From Nostoc sp. CHAB 5836 (GTDB taxonomy: Bacteria > Cyanobacteriota > Cyanobacteriia > Cyanobacteriales > Nostocaceae), in NCBI RefSeq assembly GCF_020829445.1, contig NZ_JAIVFV010000021.1, positions 1 through 62,932 on the forward strand: 62,932 bases of DNA, in the 5' to 3' direction. A program made the position numbers and the translations under genes. The notes below the pieces were generated by a model. The model worked only from the letters and a program-made list of their open reading frames with translations, did not search any database and was not told the origin of the DNA. This document shows, piece after piece, positions 53,281 through 61,500 of this stretch. Position 1 is the stretch's first letter. Each line of letters starts with the position of its first letter.

Positions 53281-54864
53281 ATGTCGATGATGTATAACAG
53301 TGAAATAACAACGTTAGCAGATTTACCGCGTGTGCAAGCACGTAAACTTCCAGATGGTAGGGCATTGATATTCAAGGATAAGTCACTTACTTATATACAA
53401 TTAGATCAAAGAAGTAATCAGGTCGCAAATTCACTGTTAACCCAAGGAATTCAACCAAGTGCGCGAGTAGCAATTTTAGCGAAAGATTCACTTAATAGTT
53501 ATGAAGTTTTATTTGCTTGTTGCAAAATAAAAGTTGTTTTTGTACCGATTAATTGGCGTTTAGCTGCTGCTGAAGTTAGCTATATTCTCAGAGATGCTAA
53601 TGTTGAAATTCTTTTTGTTGGGGCGGAATTTTATCAGTTAGTAGCATCGATGAGAAATGAGATTGACGGTGTTAAAACCATTATTGCCTTAGAAAAAATT
53701 GACGGCAATTGCCTGAGTTACGATATCTGGTCTCAGGAACATAGTGACGCTCCACCAAATGTAGCTGTTGAAGCCAATGATGTAGCCGTACAAATGTATA
53801 CTAGTGGCACTACCGGAAGACCTAAAGGTGTCCAACTAGGACATTACAGTTTTTTTGCGATCGCCAAAGAATTTGCTCAACGAGGCGAAACCTGGATAAA
53901 TTGGAACGAAACTGACAAAAGTTTGCTTACCTTATCTTTATTCCATATCGGTAGTCTCTGGTGGGCTATTCGTGGTTTAGTATCAGGAGCAGAAAATATT
54001 GTCTTAGAAAATTTTATCGGCGTTGAGGTTCTCGAAGCGATTGAAAAGTACCGCATCACCAAGACATTTATGGTTCCAGCAATGATTCAAGTTCTGTTGA
54101 ACGAACCATTATGCCAAAAAACAGATTTTTCATCACTAGAATACATTATTTATGGGGGTTCCCCCATAGCCGAATCATCACTCAAAAGTGCGATCGCCAC
54201 ATTTGGTTGTAATTTTGTGCAGATATATGGAATGACGGAAACTGGCAATTGTGCTGTCTCTTTACCTGCACCAGCTCATACATCTACAAATAAAAACATC
54301 CTCAAAGCTGCGGGTAAACCCTTTCCTGGTGTATCAGTAGCCATCATTAACAGTGAGGGTAAAGAAGTATCTTGCTCTCAAGTGGGTGAAGTTTGTATCA
54401 AATCTCCTGCAAATATGATTGGTTATTGGAAATTACCTGAAGCTACAGCAAAAACCTTAGTAGATGGCTGGATTCATACTGGTGATGCTGGTTATTTTGA
54501 CGAAGAAGGTTACATTTACATTTGCGATCGCTTTAAAGACATGATTGTTTATGGTGGTGAAAATGTCTATCCAGCAGAAATTGAAAATATTTTATACGAA
54601 CATCCAGCAATTAGGGAGGTAGCAGTAATTGGTGTTCCAGATGAAGATTTTGGAGAAACAATCAAAGCGATTGTGGTTTTAAAAACAGGAATGAAAGCAA
54701 CCGCATTAGATATTATTAATTTTGTTCGGGGTAAAATTGCTGATTTTAAGTTACCTAGAAGCGTTGAGTTTACTGAATCTTTACCAAGAACGCCAAGTGG
54801 GAAATTGCAAAAGGCCAAGATTCGGGAGAAATATTGGCAAGGCTATGAACGTCGTGTGAATTAG
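53281..54864 (+). CDS. FadD10/ScoC-like acyl-ACP ligase
   Basis: A 527-residue ANL-superfamily enzyme that adenylates a fatty acid and transfers it to a carrier. Motifs: AMP-binding YTSGTTGRPKG (173-183), IIYGGSPIAESS, IYGMTETGN, WIHTGDAGYFDEEGY, the hinge DRFKDMIVYGGENVYP, and the catalytic Lys in PRTPSGKLQK. As first gene of an operon with a ScoE-like oxygenase, an FcoT-like thioesterase and an ACP, it corresponds in role to ScoC/FadD10 (Rv0099), loading an enoyl fatty acid onto the ACP. The chain length cannot be read from sequence. GAGAA precedes the ATG. The general family call is certain; the specific role is from context. Confidence 0.88.
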   Translation: MSMMYNSEITTLADLPRVQARKLPDGRALIFKDKSLTYIQLDQRSNQVANSLLTQGIQPSARVAILAKDSLNSYEVLFACCKIKVVFVPINWRLAAAEVSYILRDANVEILFVGAEFYQLVASMRNEIDGVKTIIALEKIDGNCLSYDIWSQEHSDAPPNVAVEANDVAVQMYTSGTTGRPKGVQLGHYSFFAIAKEFAQRGETWINWNETDKSLLTLSLFHIGSLWWAIRGLVSGAENIVLENFIGVEVLEAIEKYRITKTFMVPAMIQVLLNEPLCQKTDFSSLEYIIYGGSPIAESSLKSAIATFGCNFVQIYGMTETGNCAVSLPAPAHTSTNKNILKAAGKPFPGVSVAIINSEGKEVSCSQVGEVCIKSPANMIGYWKLPEATAKTLVDGWIHTGDAGYFDEEGYIYICDRFKDMIVYGGENVYPAEIENILYEHPAIREVAVIGVPDEDFGETIKAIVVLKTGMKATALDIINFVRGKIADFKLPRSVEFTESLPRTPSGKLQKAKIREKYWQGYERRVN

Positions 54865-54949
54865 AGGGAGTATCCCAAATGTTTGGGTTTATTTTTAAAC
54901 GCAGAGTCACGCTGAGGTTTACGCAGAGGAGCGCAAAGCAGAGGAAGAA

Positions 54950-55050
54950 ATGACCAATGACAAATGACAAATGACCAATGACAAATGACCAATGACAAAT
55001 GACAAATGACAAATGACAAATGACCAATGACAAATGACAAATGACAAATT
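54950..55050. repeat. STRR heptamer array spanning the MFS start codon
   Basis: About 13 tandem ATGACAA/ATGACCA heptamers. They contain repeated overlapping ATG-A/TGA units and end in the ATG used by the exporter gene at 55041. Confidence 0.85.
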
Positions 55051-56297
55051 CTAAAGTTCCGCTTTGGAAACCGCTAACTGTACGCAACTTCTTACTTCTG
55101 TACATCGGTGAAACTGTTTCACTTCTAGGCGACCAATTTTATATCGTTGCATTGCCTTGGTTAACAATACAGCTAACTAACTCTGGGATCACGTTAGGTA
55201 CTGTGTTAATGAGTGCAGCAATTCCCCGTGCTGTTTTGATGCTGTTTGGTGGTGTGGTGAGCGATCGCTTTTCACCACGATTAGTTATGTTGGTTTCCAA
55301 TGCTTTACGTGGTTTAATAATCATTCTATTTGCAACCATCGTTGCGCTTAAAGTGATTCAACTATGGCATCTTTATTTTTTTGCTGCTAGCTTTGGCATA
55401 TTTGATGGCTTTTTTATACCTGCATCTAAATCAATTATCCCCAGTCTGGTATCAAAAGAACAGTTAATAGCAAGTAATACCTTGAGCCAAGGAACTTCCC
55501 AACTGATTTTGCTGATTGGCCCGGCTTTGGGTGGTTTACTGATTGCAACTGCTGGTATTGAAGTAGCATTTATCATTGATGGCATCACTTTCGCCATCAC
55601 AACTATCACGCTTTTGCTCATGAAGGGAACAACAGCAAAAGCAACAGTATTGCATGGGGAATTAAATCAAAATTCTGCTTCAACTAAAAAAACTATGAAT
55701 TTGATTGCTGGTATGCGTGAGGGATTTTACTACGCATGGCGCAATCAGCCTCTCAGAATCTTTTTGCTGGTAATGGTAATCCTAAATTTTCTATTTATTG
55801 GGCCATTACAAGTTGGGATGACTTCACTGGCTCATAGTCGCTTCCCCGGTGGTGCAGTAGCTTTAGGAATATTGCAATCAGCTTGGGGTGGTGGTGGGTT
55901 AATTGGGACACTCACACCTCAATTTGTCAAAAATCTTCCCAACATCGGAGTTTTATTGTTAACTATTGCGAGTGTTCAAGGCTTTGGTCTATTTTTACTT
56001 GGCTTTATTGGCAACATAGTACTAGCTAGTATCACAATTGCAGTGCTGGGATTTTGCAGTTGTATTTTTACTGTGGTAGGAATTACTTGGATTCAGAAAC
56101 AAACCCAACCTGAAATGTTAGGAAGAGTTATGAGTTTGGGAATGTTTTCTGCTTTTGGTGTTGCTCCTGTTTCCTTTGCTTTAGCTGGTTTTTTAGTTAA
56201 TTTAAATCTGACAATTATGTTTACTGTTGCAGGTAGCATCATGCTAATTACAAGTCTTTCTTTGGCAGCAAATCCATCAGTACGTAAGATTAGTTAA
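55041..56297 (+). CDS. MFS exporter (EntS/DHA3-type)
   Basis: A 418-residue inner-membrane transporter with 12 predicted helices. The N-terminal motif FLLLYIGETVSLLGDQFYIVALPWL and the loop GVVSDRFSPR are typical of the DHA3 group, which includes macrolide and enterobactin (EntS) exporters. It sits between the ligase and the oxygenase in the operon, so secretion of the peptide product is the natural role. No actinobacterial isonitrile cluster gene is directly equivalent that I can recall. The start codon lies at the end of a heptamer array with no Shine-Dalgarno, so the start is not certain. Confidence 0.87.
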   Translation: MTNSKVPLWKPLTVRNFLLLYIGETVSLLGDQFYIVALPWLTIQLTNSGITLGTVLMSAAIPRAVLMLFGGVVSDRFSPRLVMLVSNALRGLIIILFATIVALKVIQLWHLYFFAASFGIFDGFFIPASKSIIPSLVSKEQLIASNTLSQGTSQLILLIGPALGGLLIATAGIEVAFIIDGITFAITTITLLLMKGTTAKATVLHGELNQNSASTKKTMNLIAGMREGFYYAWRNQPLRIFLLVMVILNFLFIGPLQVGMTSLAHSRFPGGAVALGILQSAWGGGGLIGTLTPQFVKNLPNIGVLLLTIASVQGFGLFLLGFIGNIVLASITIAVLGFCSCIFTVVGITWIQKQTQPEMLGRVMSLGMFSAFGVAPVSFALAGFLVNLNLTIMFTVAGSIMLITSLSLAANPSVRKIS

Positions 56298-56351
56298 CTA
56301 TATAAATCCGGTTTTATTTATTAACTTTCCCGTGAAGCGAGTGAGAAAACC

Positions 56352-57230
56352 ATGAAAGTTCAATATCAAGAGAAGCAGCGAATGGGAGTCGTCGTTTATG
56401 ATTTTAATCACAAAACTGCTTCAGATGGAGATATTCAGGATCTTAAGCAACTGATATATGAATACAAAATTGTTGTAATCAAGGATCAAGATTTATCACC
56501 TGATGAATATTGCAATTTTGGGTATCGTCTTGGGGAGGTAGAAAAATACTATCAGCCGATGTATCACCATCCAGAAAGGGAAGAGATTTTTGTTTCCTCC
56601 AATGTTTCTGACAATGGTCAGCAAGTTGGAGTTCCGAAGACTGGGAAATTTTGGCACGCTGATTATGCCTTTATGCCGAGGCCATTTGCATTTTCAATGG
56701 TATATCCTCAGATCCTTCCTAGGAAGGAGCGTGGCACTTACTTTATTAATATGTCCAAAGTATATCAAAGTTTACCAGATGACCTGAAAGCGATCGCTAA
56801 TCAGTCGAGTTGTTATCATAGTGTAAGACGTTTTTTTAAAATCCGTCCTGAAGATGTTTATCGTCCGATTTCGGAAATATTGGACGAGATTGAACGAATC
56901 ACTCCTCCCGCAAAGCATCCAACGACCTTTATTCATCCCGTTACAGGAGAAACCATCCTCTACATTACTGAGGGGTTTACTTATCGTATAGATGATTCAG
57001 AGGGAAAGCCGCGAGATATAAATGTTCTCCAAAGGTTGTTGACTCATTCCGGTCAGTTAGACAAAAGTTTTAAATATCCATTAATCGAACACCATGAATT
57101 TCAATTAGGGGATGTGCGGATTTGGGATAATCGATCTTTAGTCCATTGCGCTCACTATGCTGGAAATTCAGAACCAGCGATTACATTTCGATTGACCTTG
57201 CACGATAGCTATGCATTTTATCAGTTATAG
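56352..57230 (+). CDS. ScoE/Rv0097-like isonitrile-forming Fe(II)/2-oxoglutarate oxygenase
   Basis: A 292-residue TauD-fold enzyme. Facial triad His102, Asp104 (GKFWHADY) and His265 (NRSLVHCAH); 2-oxoglutarate Arg280 (FRLTLHD). It also keeps the segments that define ScoE from TauD: YYQPMYHHP (66-74), IFVSSNVSDNG, GVPKTGKFWHADY, and FFKIRPEDVYRPISEI with Lys163. Known ScoE and Rv0097 act on a beta-(carboxymethylamino) fatty acid, oxidatively decarboxylating the glycine-derived unit to an isonitrile. Alignment by memory shows a constant offset of 30 to ScoE active-site positions. Neighbours FcoT, ACP, ligase and NRPS complete the pathway set. Confidence 0.9.
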   Translation: MKVQYQEKQRMGVVVYDFNHKTASDGDIQDLKQLIYEYKIVVIKDQDLSPDEYCNFGYRLGEVEKYYQPMYHHPEREEIFVSSNVSDNGQQVGVPKTGKFWHADYAFMPRPFAFSMVYPQILPRKERGTYFINMSKVYQSLPDDLKAIANQSSCYHSVRRFFKIRPEDVYRPISEILDEIERITPPAKHPTTFIHPVTGETILYITEGFTYRIDDSEGKPRDINVLQRLLTHSGQLDKSFKYPLIEHHEFQLGDVRIWDNRSLVHCAHYAGNSEPAITFRLTLHDSYAFYQL

Positions 57231-57317
57231 AGCAGTTGGATTCGCACTGCGTTTAAAACATCTCAACAAAAAGTAAAAAGTAATTTGCCTTATTCAGTCA
57301 TTTAATCAGGAGAAACC

Positions 57318-57878
57318 ATGATGTTGAAGTTTCCGAATTCAAGTGAACAAAGCGTCAAAGAAAATAGTATCCACATCAATAATGATGATATCTTACTGGC
57401 ACAAGTACTCAAGCCTTATAAAGCTAATTGTCAGTATCTTAAATCTGCTGAAATAACTAAAGAGGGCGATCCTCAGCATGGGGGACGTGTAATCGGACGA
57501 TGTGAATTCTCGATTACAGAATCATGTTATATCGATGACACTGGTCATTTTAATTCAGTGGAGTTCAATATTTGCTACAATCAAATGATGTATTATGTCA
57601 TCGCTAAATCCGTAAAAGAAAGACTGATGGCATCATTTCAGTCGTGGACTATGGCAGATTATTGGAATAAACAGCTACCGGATGTCTATATTGTGAATTT
57701 TGAAAGTTCCTTCCGACGTGCTATGCAGTCTTCTAAATTTTGGGGTGAGATTGAGTTTACTAATATTCGCATCAAATCTGGGATGATGTATATAGTTACT
57801 AAATGTCGTTATTGGGATGATCAAGATGGGAATTGCAGTGGTAATGTGAAATTAGCTATTGTAAATTCTCCGGTATAG
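57318..57878 (+). CDS. FcoT/ScoD-like thioesterase (hot-dog fold)
   Basis: A 186-residue protein with AGGAG before its ATG. It aligns along most of its length with the mycobacterial FcoT (Rv0098) family: LLAQVLKPY, SITESCYIDDTGHFNSVEF, CYNQMMYYVIAKSV. The three FcoT residues reported as important correspond to Tyr34, Tyr71 and Asn88, all present. In isonitrile lipopeptide pathways this protein (ScoD/Rv0098) is reported to act in adding glycine to the enoyl-ACP and releasing the beta-amino product. It lies 87 bases downstream of the ScoE-like gene. FcoT homologues are rare outside such clusters, so this call is diagnostic. Confidence 0.88.
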   Translation: MMLKFPNSSEQSVKENSIHINNDDILLAQVLKPYKANCQYLKSAEITKEGDPQHGGRVIGRCEFSITESCYIDDTGHFNSVEFNICYNQMMYYVIAKSVKERLMASFQSWTMADYWNKQLPDVYIVNFESSFRRAMQSSKFWGEIEFTNIRIKSGMMYIVTKCRYWDDQDGNCSGNVKLAIVNSPV

Positions 57879-58073
57879 GTTAACTCGAATTAATCTATTT
57901 TGTCCCTTTGATGATAATGGTGATTGGTCTGAAGATGAAGTTACGATCGCCACATTGAATATAGCACAATACACTTGGGTTAAGCATTTCCTCCTTCTCT
58001 TCTCTCTGTGTTCTCTGCGCCTCTGTGGTTTGTAAAAAAAAGAGTTTCAGCCCTTTTGTGAACCGTATTGGAA
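57879..58073. other. Spacer between thioesterase and ACP genes
   Basis: Contains a CTTCTCTCTGTGTTCTCTGCGCC-type dispersed cyanobacterial repeat (57990-58035). No gene. Together with the adjacent MITE it separates the ACP-NRPS pair from the upstream genes by 377 bases. Confidence 0.5.
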
Positions 58074-58200
58074 TATAGCACTCCTAAATGAATCGTGAAA
58101 AATATAGATAAGGAAACGAACCGCAAAGGACGCAAAGGACGCAAAGATAAGAAAGAAGAAAGAGATATGTAATTTTCACAAATGATTTAGGATTGCTATA
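58074..58200. repeat. MITE family 3, copy 2
   Basis: TATAGCACTCCTAAATG...ATGATTTAGGATTGCTATA, with the GGACGCAAAGGACGCAAAGA motif inside. Opposite orientation to copy 1 at 49442. It splits the spacer between the thioesterase and ACP genes. Confidence 0.88.
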
Positions 58201-58255
58201 GCAAATCGAATCACGATATTAATACCGATTTCTCAAATATTTCTGCTTAAATAGT

Positions 58256-58549
58256 ATGTCTACAATAGCCTTTTTTACAACTTATATTCAAGACGAAATA
58301 GCTAAAGTGATTGGGATAAATACATCTCACTTGGATGTTGAAATGTCTTTAAATTATTTAGGACTTGATTCATTAATTGCTGTCAAGCTCAGAAATAAGT
58401 TTAGAAAAGACTTGGAAGTAGATATTCCAGCAGTAAAATTTCTAGAGGATACTAATGTTGCAAGTTTAGCAATATTAGTCAAAGAGTTGAGCGAAAATGC
58501 TAACTCAAAAATAGAAAATGACGATGAGTGGTTGGAAGGAGAATTATGA
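58256..58549 (+). CDS. Acyl carrier protein (ScoB/Rv0100-like)
   Basis: A 97-residue carrier protein with the phosphopantetheine site at the Ser of YLGLDSLIAVKLRNK (Ser47-48 region) and four-helix ACP layout (FTTYIQDEIAKVIG at the N-terminus). The acidic tail ENDDEWLEGEL may dock to partners. Its TGA overlaps the NRPS ATG (ATGA, 58546-58549), so the two are translationally coupled. In the isonitrile pathway the fatty acyl chain is built and modified on this ACP before transfer to the NRPS. Confidence 0.9.
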   Translation: MSTIAFFTTYIQDEIAKVIGINTSHLDVEMSLNYLGLDSLIAVKLRNKFRKDLEVDIPAVKFLEDTNVASLAILVKELSENANSKIENDDEWLEGEL

Positions 58550-61500
58550 ATTTAGTTGAGTTTCTCACACAACTCTCGCAACAGAATATAGAATTGTGGA
58601 TGGAAGATAGTAAACTGCGTTATCGTGGTCGCAAAGAAGTATTAACTTCCACAGTTTTAAATCAAATTAAGCAGCATAAAACAGAAATTATCGATTTGCT
58701 GCGCCAAGGTTTTCACGCTTCTAAATCCTACCCCCTGACTCATGGTCAGCAAGGTCTATGGTTTTTGTATAAACTTGCACCCACAAGTGCAGCTTATAAT
58801 GTTGCTTTTACAGCTCGCATCTGCTCTTATTTAAATATTCCGGCTTTACAACGAGCGTTTCAGAAGTTAGTAAATCGTCATCCAACTCTCCGCACAACAT
58901 TTGCACAAAAAGATGGCGAACCTTTTCAACAGGTTCATGAATACCAAGAAGTTGATTTTGAAAATATTGACGCTTCATCTGCGAATGAAGATGAGTTGAC
59001 AAGCCAAGTAATAGCAGCATATCAGCGTCCATTTAATTTGGAAAAAGGGCCTTTATTGCGGGTAAATTTATTTACTTGTTCTGAAGAAAATTATGTAATA
59101 TTACTAACAATACATCACATTGTTATTGATGGTTTTTCTCTGGGAATTATTCTTGATGAGTTGCGATCGCTCTACGAAGCGGAAAATACAGGTCGAGTCA
59201 TATCTTTACCTGCTATTAAGTACCAGTATCAAGACTTTGTACAGTGGCAGAGGAATATTTTAGCAAGTTCTGTGGGCGATGAACTATGGAATTACTGGCG
59301 CGAACAATTAGCGGGTGAGTTACCCATCTTAAAATTACCAACAGATCGACCGCGACCAGCAATTCAAAGCTATCGGGGAGCTTCCTATACTTTTGAGTTA
59401 AATCAACAGTTGACTTCTCAGCTACGAGAAATGGCGAAAGCTCAAGGAGCAACCCTTTATATGACTTTGTTAACCGCCTTTCAAGTGTTACTTTACCGCT
59501 TGTCAGGTCAGGAAGATATAATTGTGGGTGCGCCGATTGAGGGGAGAAGTCAGCCGGAATTTGCCGAAACTGTGGGCTTTTTCGTGAATATGCTGGCTTT
59601 GCGGGTAAATCTGGCTGGTAATCCCACATTTTCTCAGCTTTTAACTCAAGTACGCCAAACTGTATTGGATGCGATCGCTCATCAAGATTATCCCTCTACT
59701 TTACTAATTGAGCGATCGCAACTCAATCGCGATCCGAGTCTTCCTGGTCTGTTTCGCGTTTCCTTTAATTTGTTAAAGCTCCGTGAAATTGCTCAAGATT
59801 ATGAATTATCTGTATCTAATCAAACTAAAATTAGAGAAGATTGGGGTGGGTTAACTCTCGAGCCTTTTGTGATTCCCCAGCAGGAAGGACAGAATGATTT
59901 AGTTTTCGACATGATGGAGACGAATGAATCATTAATTGGTATTTTAAGATACAACATCGATTTATTTGATGCCACGACAATTACTAGGATAGCGAGTCAT
60001 TTTAAAACTTTACTCGCAGGGATTATTGCTAATCCACAACAGCAAATTGCTTCCTTATCTCTGCTAACGGAAGCTGAAGCAAATGATTTGTTGTGGAGGT
60101 GGAACAACAACCAAGTTGAGTATCCCCAAGATCGAGTCATTCATCAGTTGTTTGAGAACTGTGTGAACCAGCAACCAAACGCTGTTGCGGTGGTATTTCC
60201 AAATGTAGAGACGTTTCATCAAACGTCTCTACAATTAACCTATCAACAATTAAACAGCAAAGCCAATCAACTAGCACGCTACCTGCGTTCCTTGGGAATA
60301 GGTGAAAATCAGCTGGTGGGAATTTGTGTGGAACGTTCCCTAGAAATGATTATTGCATTATTGGCAGTTCTGAAAGCAGGTGGAGCTTATTTACCTTTAG
60401 ATCCTGCGTATCCCGAAGAACGCTTGAGCTTCATGCTGCGTGATTCCCAAGTATCAGTGCTGTTGACTCAACAAAAATTAGTAGCGAGTTTAGCAATTGA
60501 GGATTTAACTGTAGTTTGTTTAGATCGAGATTGGGAAGATATTTCCCAGGAAAGTGAAGAAAATCTAGTAATTAATACTACATCTCAAGATTTAGCCTAC
60601 GTGATTTACACATCAGGTTCTACAGGTAAATCTAAGGGAGTGGCGATCGCTCATCGCAGTTTAGTAAATGCATTTTATGCTTGGGAAAAAGCTTATCAAC
60701 TCCAGTCTTTGACTAGTCATTTGCAAATGGCGAGTTTTGCTTTTGATGTGTTTTCAGGGGATGTAATTCGCGCTCTTTGTAGTGGTGCTAAGTTGGTTTT
60801 ATGTCCGCGTGGGTGGCTGTTGGAACCGGACAAATTGTATAAACTGATGCTATTGGAGAAAATTGATAGTGCTGAGTTTGTTCCAGCTGTGTTGAGAAAC
60901 TTGGTTGAGTATTTGCAAAGAACTCAGCAAAATCTCCACTTCATGAAATTGTTGGTAGTCGGTTCAGATAGTTTGTATGTTCAAGAATATCAAGAATTTC
61001 GGCGTTTTTGTGGTGAGCAGACACGTTTGATTAATTCCTATGGGGTAACGGAAGCGTGTATTGATAGCACGTATTTTGAATTGGGGATTGGGAAATTAGG
61101 AAGTGGCTTGGTTCCTATTGGTCGTCCATTTGCGAACACGCAAGTTTATATTTTAGATCGATATCTGCAATTAGTTCCCATTGGGGTTGCAGGTGAATTA
61201 TATATTGGTGGGGCTGGTTTAGCTCAAGGTTATTTAAATCGTCCTGATTTAACCAAAGAGAAATTTATCACTGATTTAACTGATTTAAGGATTTCACGGA
61301 ATGAAGGATATGATAGTAAAAGAAAGGGTTTAATACCCCTACCTTTACAGGTAGCAAGTTTTGTATTGGGGTTTAAATCCCCATTACAAAACTTAATTAC
61401 GAATTACGAATTACGAATTACGAATTATTTTAACTCCTATTCTCCCCACAACCCTACACCCTTTGTACAGACGCGATTAATCGCGTCTCCCCACAACCCG

